A stretch of DNA of 64,000 nt. Origin: Odontocerum albicorne (Eukaryota > Arthropoda > Insecta > Trichoptera > Odontoceridae). The notes beneath the pieces are model-generated. The model had not been told where the DNA came from. It searched no databases and was given only the letters and a program-made list of their open reading frames with translations. The stretch spans positions 18,844,632 through 18,908,631 of the forward strand of contig OX463856.1 of assembly GCA_949825065.1 (NCBI GenBank), given 5' to 3'. Shown here piece after piece: positions 53,946-64,000 of this stretch. Position 1 is the stretch's first letter; each line of letters begins with the position of its first letter. The position numbers and the translations under genes are program-made.

Positions 53946-54165
53946 CCAATAACGGAGCGAGTCTCTCATCAGTTGGTTAGCAGTTCCAGAGTCTCACTGC
54001 ACGGACAACTTACATATATATCTAAATAATTGACGGCATACCTTTATATTACTCGTATATCCAACAACGGAACGAGTCTCTCATAATTTGTTTACAGGTT
54101 CCAGAGTCTCACTGCACGGACAACTTACATATATATTCAAATAATATACCTTTATATTATATCTA
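53946..54165 (+). repeat. ~115-bp tandem duplication
   Basis: CCAATAACGGAGCGAGTCTC and CCAACAACGGAACGAGTCTC start the two units (53946, 54061). Both continue with CCAGAGTCTCACTGCACGG then ACAACTTACATATATAT and ATACCTTTATATTA. Confidence 0.85.
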
Positions 54166-54251
54166 AAAAATAATACGCTCTAATAGTGATATTTTATCAA
54201 AATACAATGTTACATAATTTGTTTACTTAGTAAAATCCTTATTATTTGACG

Positions 54252-54366
54252 TGAAACAAGACTAAAAATAAACTTTGTAGAAATGCGTATATTTAGAAAA
54301 ATATTTGGGAGGACAATGTATAACAGAATTCGGTTATTAAGGATGAGTGTGGACTTAATGCTGACG
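54252..54366 (+). pseudogene. LINE-A short fragment
   Basis: GTAGAAATGCGTATATTTAG, GGACAATGTATAACAGAATTC and GGATGAGTGTGGACTTAATG, the MRIFRKI...YNRIRLLRMSVDLM part; cut after GCTGACGGTC. Confidence 0.7.
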
Positions 54367-54717
54367 GTCAGGCTCTTCAACACATCCTCATCATCAGTTT
54401 AGATATGTTGAGAGATATCACACGAATGGAAAAGTAATAATAAGGTTGTATATGGAAATTAATATGCATTGAATAAACACCAAACTGTTTTGTATGAAAT
54501 TTTTCTTAAGACTGAATTTAATTATGAAAACCCACATATCTTTAATATTTTAGCACATATGGTATTGAGAAATGCTTATAAAATTATAAAATTTTAACTT
54601 AGAAAAAGTTTTGTGAATTTTTTTAATATATGTATTCATTCTAATGCAATAATGACTCATTCCACATTTATTTATTTGAAAAACCATAGATGAATCAAGG
54701 ACCTTTAAGAGGGTCGA

Positions 54718-54990
54718 CACATGCGTGGAGAATGATTATGAAAGAATAACTACGTGAGTATACAAGTCACGTGTGTGAAGTGCGCGTAGAAGCAAATTAT
54801 ACCGAGGAAAACTTGGATGTATCAAGTGCACCCGATTTTGAAAGAAGATAAAATGAGAAGTACAGTATCATAGTACATGACGAGGTGTATGAATGAGGTT
54901 AAGGTGACGGTTGTTTTCGTTGATAGAAAATTCTGAGATCTGTTATCTCTGCCTACCCCGCAAGGAAAACAGCGGGATGGCATGTATTTA
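54718..54990 (+). pseudogene. LINE-A 3' fragment, diverged
   Basis: TTGGATGTATCAAGTGCACCC, GATTTTGAAAGAAGATAAAATG, TTGATAGAAAATTCTGAG and CTCTGCCTACCCCGCAAGG. Confidence 0.65.
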
Positions 54991-55644
54991 TTGATTAACC
55001 ATGCATTGGAAAATATATAGCCAGAAAGATGGATTGTTCATTGTTGAAATTTACGAGTATGAGAAAGAAGATACCATATAACATAGGTAATATTAAAATA
55101 TAACAAACTTTCAAGTAATATTCTTATATAAGAAAAAAAAACAGAAAATAGCCTTTAGCTCTAAAATACATAAAATGTCGAAAAAATGCCTATATGGACA
55201 GGGGCGTCTAAAAAAATAGGCTAATAGGGCTGCAGCCCTCGGGTGTCACTCGAGAGCGCCGGCTGCTCTTTTATTTTCTTATTTATTTCTTTTTTACTTC
55301 AGAAATTATCTTTAATACTTGCATTATATTGCAAATAATTAATTTATTAAATTTTATTTTAATTTGTATCTACGTTGCTTTATGGGGATACTTAATTATT
55401 ACATATTAAATTTACACTAAATTATTGTTATTAATGTGGAAACTAAATATACTCAAAAATGTAATCAAATATATATTACGTGTAATGCTGTCAAAAAACA
55501 AAACACACTCTAAAAATGTTAAATTCATAAGATATAAGTACTAATGCGATAAAAAAAAATACCAGTATTTAAATATAAAAGTAGTCTTTTTTAAATTATG
55601 AAAAAGGGCGACTGATGTTGTAAGCCCAGGGTACTCAAACGTAT
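54991..55644. other. Mostly AT-rich; one GC-richer patch
   Basis: GGGCTGCAGCCCTCGGGTGTC (about 55229-55249) stands out and is partly palindromic, but no element could be bounded around it. Confidence 0.35.
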
Positions 55645-55790
55645 TATTGCTTTAAGAAAAATGGTTTTGGTTCAAACTCCGCGTTGTGTTACTCCCCTAG
55701 AACGACACAGTGATATTTTCCGCCGAGTATTCGGAGATATTGTATGACTTCTGCCGTATCTATACTTTCAAAAAGAGAAAATAGAGGGCT
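55645..55790 (+). mobile_element. SINE-3 fragment (second copy)
   Basis: GGTTCAAACTCCGCGTTGTG, TTACTCCCCTAGAACGACACAG and TATTTTCCGCCGAGTATTCGG align with 34440-34510. The A-box part is lost. Confidence 0.6.
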
Positions 55791-56862
55791 GCAAGGCGTT
55801 TGAGTTTCGGCGGGAATTTCCCGATTTAGAAACTGTTATCTGGATACACAACTTGTTATTTCCGCTTTGAACATACTTTTTGTTTAAATCAAAGTTAAAA
55901 AATACATTATTATTGCAATTGCAGTTTTTTAATGCTAAGTGAGCAGCTGGGCAGAGAGCTACAAGGCACAATAGTCGACTCGCGAGACTCTAATCTTACA
56001 AAGCCTGAAATTCCCGAACGTAACGACCGCACGAAAATCTTAAGTAGTCATGCAAGGGGTTTGATGAATTTTTAAAGCTAGGAAATGTACATACACAGTA
56101 TTTAAAAAAATGTTGCAGAAACAGAAAAATAATGAAGATAATTATACTTTTTTTGTTTTATACTATTTTTATAATAAAAATGTTTCATTAATATGTTATA
56201 TATATTAACACGTAGCATTAGAATATTTAATTAAATGCATAATAGAGAGCTGATTATCCGCGCCTCAATTATCCGTGAGTTGGATTAACCCTTGTCTTCT
56301 GTAGTACAATTTTTTTAGTAATCTCGAGAAATATTTTTGTCCAAATTTTTAAGGATCGTCCGCGTTTTGAAATTTAAAAAGCATGGACCTAAACTGGTAT
56401 AAAATCTACGGTTTACATTATACTAAGTGGCTAATTATAGTAAGTTGGCAGTATTTCTCCGCGTTCACACCGACTCGAAAATATGTGGATCCGGGGTTTG
56501 TCAATCAATAATTGCCGTGGTATAACAATGTCAAATGTTGAGAAAGCTTGGTCGTGTCGTCCATATAGGTCAATCTTGCGTCGCAAAAAAAATCTAGCAT
56601 TTCAACTTTTAAAATGTTGAACTCAATAAAAACTTAATTTTGATTAACCATGTTTTTCAACAATTCGGGCGCGAGTGGCCTAAAAAATCCTGAATGACTG
56701 TTTTAGAAATCTGGCAACCCTGTTGGTTTGTTTAGCAGTCCATCAAATGTGAAGCACTCGACGTCATCATCACACATCAAGAATATTCAGCAACTTTTTT
56801 TTCCCCCTAAAATTAATATTGATCTTTGATTAATTAAAAGCACCTATCTTGTTTATGAAACA
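55791..56862. other. Unassigned; possible Tigger-like end at 56247-56290
   Basis: CTGATTATCCGCGCCTCAATT then ATCCGTGAGTTGGATTAACC resembles the GATTATCCG-rich ends of pogo/Tigger elements. No matching inverted end or transposase frame was found. The rest is AT-rich. Confidence 0.25.
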
Positions 56863-56965
56863 TACACTCCGATCCCCTGCCTGATTTTTTGCATCCTTTA
56901 AATTGCCTTTATTTAATTTGGCGCCCCATTGCATGTCATGGGAGCTTAATAGGTATATTACCTTT
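56863..56965 (+). repeat. Repeat Y, second copy
   Basis: CATACACTCCGATCCCCTGCC, AATTGCCTTTATTTAATTTGG and GCCCCATTGCATGTCATGGG match 38214-38315 at roughly four of five positions. Confidence 0.65.
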
Positions 56966-57462
56966 AAACAAAGGATGTTCTTACTCTAGGGATGTATATA
57001 TGTCTCTTAATTCGTTCTCGTGAAAAAACCCACTCTCCTTTGTCGCTTTTCTAGTCTAATCCTTTCATTCGCCGCAAACTACAAACAGGATTTGCTTTTT
57101 TTTCTTTAAAGAGCCGCAAGATACTTGAAAATACAAGATGAAGTTCTAGTAAATCCCCCTAACGAATTGATTTATTGAAACCAAACATGGAAATTAATGT
57201 CTAAATTTCAGTTTAAACCGATTTCAAAACGGTTTTGAAGAAGTCGTGTCAGAATTTTTACATTTGCGCTATGTATCAAAGGATTTTTTAAAGTTGCGTC
57301 AAATGAAAAAATTAAAACATATTTTTTAATCCTTACTAAAATACTATAACCACGGTGGAACTCTACTGTAAAACGCGCGTTCTCCTATAAAAGTGGAAAT
57401 CTACCACACTTTTAAATTAAATGATTTTTCTGTTGGATTTTAAAATACATACACTCAACCAA

Positions 57463-57656
57463 GCCTTTTCTCTATCAGGGTAGGCAGAGAGGAGAGAACG
57501 TCAGACTTTTCTATCGCGACACATATCTTTCACCTCTTCTACATCAATACACATTCCCATACAACTCCTACGATTTCTCTGACTTAATAAATTTCCTTCA
57601 CTCAGAATGTCATGCACTTGATCCAACCATACTCTCTTTGGTCTTCCTCTGATGCC
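57463..57656 (-). pseudogene. LINE-A 3' end fragment
   Basis: In reverse: GGCATCAGAGGAAGACCAAAG, GTATGGTTGGATCAAGTGC, GAAGGAAATTTATTAAGTC, GTCGCGATAGAAAAGTCTG and CTCTCTGCCTACCCTGATAG. Close to consensus. Confidence 0.85.
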
Positions 57657-58261
57657 ATCTACTAAAAATTATACTGTATACTTGTTTTGTTAGTTAAATA
57701 ATTGAAGAACATCATATCACTTTATGTATGGTATGAAACAACATTCTATTCCATATATTTTGAAACGCATGTGCATGGCTATTACTTCTTAGTATTTGTA
57801 CCTAGGTATGCAAATTACTTGCTGGAAAAATAGCAAACCCCTTATTGATTGACAAGCTTTCATTTAATGCAACTGACAATAATTTACGCTATCGTGAATT
57901 AACATTGTTTTCGATGTCATATTAACAAACTGAGTTACAAACAGTATCACTACAGGTTCACGGAATAATCTTATATAGGGAATTTTGGGGGTTAAATTTT
58001 TTTTTACATATTTATAAAAGAATACCGGAACCTACATTTTATTTGTTCTAAGATAGTTTAGAAAATACCTCATCCCTTTGCATGAACAATAAAAAGTAAG
58101 ACATAATTTAATTATGTGAAATTCATTTAACAGAGTTGATATTTTTGCATAAATAGTTTTGATCGACGCTATTTCGATATTTCAAAGAAACAATTGTATT
58201 TTGTAAGTTGGGTTCCTTTTGCATGTTAACGCCCATATATTTATCAAATTGTGCTATTAAG
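57657..58261. other. AT-rich stretch, nothing recognised
   Basis: No repeat of a family listed here. Confidence 0.4.
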
Positions 58262-58830
58262 GTATTACTTTTTCAGGTGATGGAAGAGTTACAAAGCATA
58301 TCGAACGATATGTAGAGATAGGAAACAAAGTCATTGGGATACTAAAAAAATATATATACGAACCATGGGAGTACAACGTGGACGTCAAAATAGATTGAAA
58401 AGAACTAAATAAATACAGTAGAAATGCGTTCACTTAGAAAAATACATGAAGTGATAATTTATGGCAGAATACGGAATCAAGTGATCAGTGATGAATGTTT
58501 TTTTTTTGTAAGTTGTCTGTTGAGTAAAATGAAGAAGAGCTCTCTAAGATGCTTTAGCCACATGGAATGAAATGAATGAAAAAATTCTGACAAAACAAAT
58601 ATGCAGTGCAAATGTGAGTGGAAGGCGTGATGGACGAAGACCAAGGGAAGTACGTTTGGGTCAAGTGTGTGATATTTTGGAAGAATGATAATTAAGAAGG
58701 AAGATAAATCGTAGAAGCTGGATGAGAATGTGTATGGATTAGATGAAGCGAAATATGTTTGTCGAGATAGGAAAGTCTGACACTTTATTCCATATGCCTA
58801 TCCCAGCAGGGAATTGACATGATGGTATGT
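58262..58830 (+). pseudogene. LINE-A fragment
   Basis: VIGILKKY, a YESTTWTSK-like string, ...NTVEMRSLRKIHEVIIYGRI, RNQVISDE, KMKKSSL, MNEKILTKQICSANVSGRRD, GRRPREVRLGQVCDILEE, ...NRRSWMRMC and FVEIGKSDTL. The RGRPR motif here reads GRRPRE. Frameshift at a T-run near 58500. Confidence 0.82.
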
Positions 58831-60240
58831 CATTGTTTGGGCGTGTAAGAAACAAAAAACCTGTAGACTTAATTTAATTATTGTATAAAATACCCATTTT
58901 TAAATACCCAACGGGTTTTATGTTTTTGCACATGCAGGATTAACAAACGTTCTTACGATATTAAAAAAAAACAAAAAATGTGTTTTATGAGTTGTTTTTT
59001 TTTTAATATTAGATCCAATTATAATTAAAATCAACAAATTTCAAAGATTTTGAGACAATTTGGTACCCTCAATCTCATTAAGCAACTTTCTTTGACTTGT
59101 CCTATCGGTAGGTATAGAAAACTTATGTTCAACACCGATACAGACTGTAGAATGGTTACCGAACAATCCTCATAGATTCCAGCGTGACTTAAATGTATCT
59201 CAATGAAGAGCTCGGTGAAGAGAAAAGATTATTCGCTGAGCGGGAGAACTTTGTGGAAATAAAGACACAATATGATGTTTCAGACGAGAATATATTTTGC
59301 TCATTTTGCGTACCTTATGTTTAGCCGATCGCACATCGCAAACACCTCGATTGGACCATATATGGCGTCAACCTGCGCTAGCTCAATATTTGTCACGCGT
59401 TTATCGCGTGCAGAGGCCGTCTAACCATACGTAATGATAATGCAAGAACCACACAAAAGCGAAATATTATTATATTACGACTACAACAATGTTAAAGCAA
59501 CGATTTTCAAAGAAAATTACAAACTTTAATGTTACAATATTTACGTGTAATACAAAATAAAAATTACTAATCTATGTGACGCATACGTTCGTTACACTTC
59601 GATTAAAGTCATATGTTATTGGATTTCCTTATATTCTAGGACTAAGTAAATTATTTTTGGAAATAAAGGTAAGGAGTAAGGGAAACTGAAACTACCGTAT
59701 GAGAAGAAGTATGAGGAGTTGTAAGTTGTATATATGTTAAAACGACATCCATGGCGTACTTGGTAGAAGATCTGTATGTTAGATTCGGCCTTGATGCCCA
59801 GTAAACCAAAAATATTGGATTTGAAAATTCAAGCAATTTTATTATGTGTCAGGGTAGTCTTCCGCACTTAGCGTAAAGTGGGTAGATTTTTCTCCGTGCT
59901 ATCGTAAAAAGCTTAAGAGTTCACGTGTGTTGTTTTTTTCCTGACGATAACTCCGTGATCAGAACAAAAACGTCTGTCAAAGTCGCCGCTCCATTGCTGG
60001 CGTTATTATTTATGGGCTAGCATTCGGGAATCGGACGGGAATAGACCCTTACTATGACTAAGGATGGATAACCGAGAATACTAAACGGTATCTGGTAAAT
60101 ACTTTCTGTAAAGCTCTTGGTACTGAACCGAACCCAGGCCTTAGCAATTTATTTATTTATTTATAAAGCAAGTAATTGTATGTATACATAGTATAAAAAA
60201 ACTAACAAATACTTAATAAAAAAAAAACAAGTAATTTTAA
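58831..60240. other. Unassigned; weak SINE-like head at 59741-59790
   Basis: ACATCCATGGCGTACTTGGTAG followed by TTAGATTCGGCC is a poor match to a SINE head. 59290-59420 is slightly CpG-richer. Nothing else recognised. Confidence 0.3.
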
Positions 60241-60249
60241 ATGGCTCTC

Positions 60250-60440
60250 AATTTATATGAATCTAGATTTCTTGCCATTCATTTGTCGCGTTCTCAGTAA
60301 ACTAGGATTTAGCCTGTATCTTATTGACGATATAAAAATATGAATAAAAACGTTGTTGCTTCTTAACTATGGTTGAATAATTATTTAATACCTCTGTCTA
60401 AAATTTCTATCAACTTGATAAGTTGTAAGACCTAATTATG
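60250..60440 (+). repeat. Repeat X copy
   Basis: CTTGCCATTCATTTGTCGCG, TCAGTAAACTAGGATTTAGCC, TGTATCTTATTGACGATAT and ATCAACTTGATAAG. Confidence 0.7.
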
Positions 60441-60982
60441 TGTACAACGTAAACCAATCCTTGATGTATTTCACCATGTCTTACTCATCTCACAATACCT
60501 TCTATAAACACGTTAGAGTTAAGGGACGTATAGGAATATTGTCTTTTGGAAAAATATGTTCCAATACCAAAGATGATGAATGTTTTAGTTAGTTGCCATG
60601 CGTATTGTGTGTCTTTGTTGAGTTTGTATTTTATTTTTGTTCTTGATGATAGTACCAGAGACTTTAAGTGTAAGTTGGCTATGTTAAGGACCAAAATTTA
60701 ATAACATTAAAGTAATTACTGTTTTTACTTTTGCGTCAATGATTTCAGGAAGTTCCTTTTCCTCTGTTGTGTCATATGTGTGTGATATTTGTATGCGTGT
60801 GCTTCGAATATTTCTTCTCGTTATTCGAGTTGTGTGGGTTCAACACGTTCTCTCTCCCATGACCAAGCCATGATCGGTCAACTAGAGAAGCCAGTAGCGG
60901 TCTGATCCGATAGAGTGCGTATACATGGTCATCACGCGTTCAGATTTCGGTTTTGGTAAACCAGTACTAGTTTTTATATGCG
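60441..60982. other. Unassigned
   Basis: The ORF at 60485-60694 (minus) has no motif. Confidence 0.4.
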
Positions 60983-61250
60983 AGGACCTCCGTATCCTGG
61001 TCGGGAAGATGCTGGAATTCAAACTGGAGGTTGAGTTCCCGATGGCACACAACAAATAAGATCGCAGTTCGTCTGGTAATAATACTTACAAGCAGTATAC
61101 ATGTTCGAGTATTGTTGCTTCTTCCCGTGCGGTAGTAGGATTGCCAACACGTGTTGAATGAACCACGAGCTCTCCAGTGGTTTAACCCTAAACCTCTATT
61201 ACTGGGCCAGAAGATAATATTGTTTCCCTGCCACACTCTTCGGATATGTT
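60983..61250 (+). mobile_element. SINE-2 copy
   Basis: GGACCTCCGTATCCTGGTCGG, GGAGGTTGAGTTCCCGATGG, GTTCGAGTATTGTTGCTTCTT, GCGGTAGTAGGATTGCCAAC, CT.CAGTGGTTTAACCCTAAACC and GGGCCAGAAGATAATATTGTT. Confidence 0.75.
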
Positions 61251-61294
61251 TAAGAAAACTATATAAAAGAAAAAGTTATTACATATTATAGAGC

Positions 61295-61500
61295 ACATGA
61301 AAAAAATAGAGAATAGCAAGGAAAGTATGGTTGGATCAAATGAATGATATTTTGAAAGAAGGAAATGTAAAAAGTTAGTGAAATCGTAGGAGTTGTATGA
61401 TAAGATGTATGGATGTAGAAGAGAAAGCTATATGTATTGCGATAGGAAGGTCAGGTGCTTTTTCCTCTCTGCCTACCCCGACAGGGAAACGTCTTTATGA
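61295..61500 (+). pseudogene. LINE-A 3' fragment
   Basis: CAAGGAAAGTATGGTTGGATC, GATATTTTGAAAGAAGG, ATCGTAGGAGTTGTATG and CTCTCTGCCTACCCCGACAGG. It meets an inverted LINE-A at 61501. Confidence 0.8.
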
Positions 61501-61501
61501 C

Positions 61502-62700
61502 GTATTTTGTCACACACTGTCATGCCATGTACGAGTATTTGTCTAAGTGCACGCATTTCTATAGCATTTATTCGATTCTTTTCACTCTTTTTCACGTCCA
61601 CGTTTAACTCTTATAACTGACGTGGATAACCGATCTGAATACCATCAGACAGAAGGGTCACAAGGGCATAGGGGCTATCAGTTTGATATTTCATCGACGC
61701 AGCTTCCTTTCACCCAAAAATAAGCTCCTTCTCTATAAAACCCTTATTCGTCCTATCTTAACCTATGCTGCACCCGTTTGGGGTAGTGTGAGCAACACGG
61801 ATCACCTAAAACTTCAGAGAGTGCAGAACAAGGCATTCAAGATATATTTTAACACCCATCCCAGAACAAACCTTACCCGACTTCACGCCGAACAGCGAGA
61901 AAAAACCCTACAACACCACATCCTCGCTTGGACCGTGAAGTTCTATAAAAGTCAACAAAATCACAGCAATCCCTTAGTCGCTGCCCTGGGGGCTTATGAG
62001 AGTAAATCCGATCTACCCTTCCGTTATAAGCACAGGCTCCCGAAGCATTATCTGTTGCCTGACTAGTCCACCTACAGTATTAGCTGGGACGACCAAGCTC
62101 TGAGTGAATGTGATGGAATACAAGTAACCTGAACGAGTGGACTTGTTCTTGCTAAATAATTAGTTGTAAGAATTGTTATCTTATAAGTAGTATGTAGGTG
62201 TTAATTATTTCTAAGAAATCATATATTAAGATTGTAAAAAATAAAAATAAAATGACATGTAGGAAAATAAGATTAAGTAAGTTCATAAATAATAATATAT
62301 ACTATAAATAAGATTAGTTAAGAAATAAATGTGTATATATGTATAGCCTAGACAAATATTTGTACAATACATTACTTTGTTAAATAAAAAATAAAAAAAA
62401 CTTCAAAGATGGTACTAAAATACTGTTGTGAACCATCATTTTAGCAGAATGTGATAATGTCTGGTTTGAGTACACATGTTTTATTGCTCTATTGACTTGT
62501 TTCCTATCGTTACGCACCGTTTGACATCCTTCGTAACTCTTCCATCATACGAGAAAATACTTCCTAAATAGTAGAACCTTGTTCTTACCTTTAATTACTC
62601 ACCCATACATCGCATTTACTTTCCTTTCACATCTTTCTATCACCATGACACTGAATTTCGCTATATTCAATCTTAAGTCTTTCTCTTTATAACTGTGATA
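61502..62700 (-). pseudogene. LINE-A copy split by a jockey-like insertion
   Basis: The minus-strand copy is in two parts. 62403-62700 encodes KDLRLNIAKFSVMVIERCER, GKNKVLLFRKYFLV and ...SAKMMVHNSILVPSL. 61502-61616 continues with AAACGTGGACGTG...NRINAIEMRALRQILV. Only these two pieces are LINE-A; 61617-62400 is the inserted element. The break falls inside the codons that read SLMYESKTW in other copies. Confidence 0.75.
61617..62400 (+). pseudogene. jockey-like LINE, 5'-truncated
   Basis: Uninterrupted frame from 61617 to the stop at 62064-62066: TWITDLNTIRQKGHKGIGAIS, LSPKNKLLLYKTLIRPILTY, AAPVWGSVSNTDHLKLQRVQ, NKAFKIYFNTHPRTNLTRLH. The Y-K-x-L-I-R-P-(I/L)-L-T-Y-A-x-P-x-W-G motif and LQ.VQNKALR-type block are the C-terminal third of jockey ORF2. 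A roughly 330-bp AT-rich 3' UTR ends in an A-rich tail at about 62385-62400. The absence of stops over 150 codons makes it one of the youngest elements here. The RT core and endonuclease are missing through 5' truncation. Confidence 0.92.
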
Positions 62701-62703
62701 CTG

Positions 62704-63244
62704 AAGGGTCTTTCAAATTGAGCGATTTTGTTAATTCTTGGATAAAACACAGGCGGCGTCGTGAACTTGTCTGAGTCTTCTGCCATTTGAGAAGTGTAAT
62801 GTATAACGTTTATAAAAATGGAGTCGTATACAATACAGCAACGCTTTCAAATTGAGAATTATTTTATGTATTGTAATCTCCAGAAACTGTGATGTTAATT
62901 GGCCACCAAGATCATGTGATTTGACATCGTTGGACTATTTTCTCTGAAGTTACGTGAAAAGTCAGGTCTATAAGAATGACCTTCAATCAATTCCTGAACT
63001 GAAGGACGAAATTATTCGCTTTATTGGTGAGTTAGAACCGCAATTATGCTAAAATATCATCGAAAATATTGACAAAAGAGTGGACATATGTGGAGCTGCA
63101 AGAGGTGGACATTTGGCGGATATTGTTTTTTGTGTTTAAATGTCATACATTATACTTCAATGACGAATAAAAAGTTTTTTGAAATCAAAGCAAATTGTGT
63201 GTTTTATTCAAGAATTAAAAAACCGCTCAATTTGAAAGATTCTT
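62704..63244 (+). mobile_element. Tc1/mariner-type element with 43-bp TIRs, internally deleted
   Basis: The left TIR (62709-62751) starts TCTTTCAAATTGAGCG. The right TIR (63198-63239) is its reverse complement with four differences. Inside, ATG at 62818 opens MESYTIQQRFQIENYF, a mariner-type N-terminus (M..YT.QQR..I...Y). After a deletion near 62865-62890 the C-terminal part reads NWPPRSCDLTSLDYFL, VKSQVYKNDLQSIPELKDEI and CGAARGGHLADIVF to the TAA at 63136. D of SLDYFL would be the last catalytic Asp; the DDE residues before it are gone. TA duplication could not be confirmed at the left end. Confidence 0.88.
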
Positions 63245-63299
63245 ATTTATTTACTCATCAGCACACATTTGTATACTTCTTATTTACCTCTGTAGTCCT

Positions 63300-63465
63300 T
63301 TCCCAAGTGGATCTATGGAAATATCCCAAACTAACCACATTTCTCCAATCTTTCATTGTCCACCCATATAACGTATTTACTTTTCATTTCACACTTTATG
63401 TCACCATGACTTTGGATTATATCACCATTACATTGACATTGTTGCCTCAAACTGAAAAAAAAAGA
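63300..63465 (-). pseudogene. LINE-A RT-region fragment
   Basis: On minus: QSKVMV..., KSKYVIW/VNTLYGW, ERLEKCG and HLGKDYRG alternate between frames; the block around CATTTACTTTTCATTTCAC matches 62600-62640. Confidence 0.5.
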
Positions 63466-63544
63466 TAGTTGTATAGGTGGCTACATATTTAAAGAAAATC
63501 CAAAAATAATAATATAACCAAGGAATCACAAGTTAAATATCTTT

Positions 63545-63800
63545 TAATAAAAAAATACCATGCTTTTAGTCCTAGAGTGCATTAAAAGATGCGCCAAAGA
63601 TAACGCGCGAATGTTCCGCCATAGTTTTGACACTTGTTACATCGGCCCTTTTGTCGGCGGTGCGATGAAATTGAAGAAGCGAACGATTGATGCTAATCTA
63701 CCATCTGCGCCGTGTTATACCCAATGCAGATGGGCGGAATGCGTCACTTTTTACAGGAGTGGCTATATAAAAGATGGGTTGTAAGAAATTCCACGAGTGT
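63545..63800 (+). promoter_or_regulatory. CpG-richer segment with consensus TATA box
   Basis: GGCTATATAAAAGATGGG (TATATAAAAG at 63764-63773) is preceded by GGGCGGAATGCGTCAC (63732-63747), a GC-box-like and CRE-like pair. About 15 CpGs lie in 230 bp. The open frame 63560-63784 ends just after the TATA box, so it would not be its product. No gene is recognised downstream before a SINE-1 at 63923. Confidence 0.25.
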
Positions 63801-63922
63801 AAAAAAATGCAGAGCGCTGAAAAAACTGCGTTTCAAAATGTTTAAGGTGCATGAAAACTATTACTTTTTATGCTTTGGATCACTATAAAACTGCCTATCG
63901 AGTATTGTATTGTATTAGGTAC

Positions 63923-64000
63923 ATTTTCGTTGCATCAAGTACAACTTTGCGGGCGTATTGCCATGTGGCAATATCTTCCAACCAACCAGAAAGATGTTAA
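63923..64000 (-). mobile_element. SINE-1 copy, cut by the window end
   Basis: The tail TATTGTATTGTATTAGG begins upstream at about 63903, then CGTTGCATCAAGTACAAC, GTATTGCCATGTGGCAATATC and CCAACCAACCAGAAAGATG. It shows the (AATAC)n tail well. The head lies beyond 64000. Confidence 0.85.

Noticed and set aside
56247..56290. Tigger/pogo terminal inverted repeat
   Set aside because: The GATTATCCG wording is suggestive, but no opposite end, TA duplication or transposase frame was found.

Overview
The window looks like non-coding nuclear DNA from an arthropod, most likely an insect. It is AT-rich throughout and has no open reading frame longer than 134 codons. I recognise no host protein-coding gene, rRNA, functional tRNA or CRISPR array. 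What it does hold is a dense, old layer of transposable-element relics, several satellite or tandem arrays, and a few CpG-richer islands that could be regulatory. The insect assignment rests on transposon types (mariner, piggyBac, hAT, jockey-like and several non-LTR families common in insects) and is an inference. Family names such as SINE-1 or LINE-A are local labels made by comparing copies inside this window.

Non-LTR retrotransposons dominate. LINE-A has about 19 fragments on both strands and ends in an ORF tail with an RGRPR-type basic motif. Its longest copy (24395-25178) keeps the reverse-transcriptase YADD box as YAYD. Other non-LTR fragments are LINE-B (35800-36320), LINE-C (8995, 23453, 28185), LINE-D (8719, 26660), LINE-E (19170), LINE-F with an (ATT)n tail, LINE-G with a (TTTA)n tail, a CR1-like terminus (12678-13160), an RNase H-bearing fragment (1505-2030) and a 5'-truncated jockey-like copy (61617-62400).

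SINE-1 is a roughly 200-bp tRNA-derived family with about 25 full or partial copies. SINE-2 shares its tRNA head but has a different body. In three places SINE-1 is followed in the same orientation by a segment also found at the 3' end of LINE-F. This suggests a SINE that borrowed the tail of a partner LINE.

DNA transposons include a hAT element with matching TIRs and a perfect 8-bp TSD (6063-7491), mariner relics (9908-10330, 53524-53680, 62704-63244), a piggyBac transposase C-terminal fragment (7690-7806), a TTAA-flanked piggyBac-like MITE (50974-51258) and a 217-bp MITE with 59-bp TIRs (39125-39341).

Tandem arrays: a ~27-bp array (8272-8425), a ~215-bp satellite of nine diverged monomers (38360-40440, with the 217-bp MITE inside it), and a ~160-bp array (44336-44985). 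A CpG-rich, CCAAT/GC-box-bearing island at 46850-47085 is the best candidate host promoter. Nested insertions are clear at 2395-3090, 30190-30892, 38360-40440 and 61502-62700, so the relative age of several families can be read directly.
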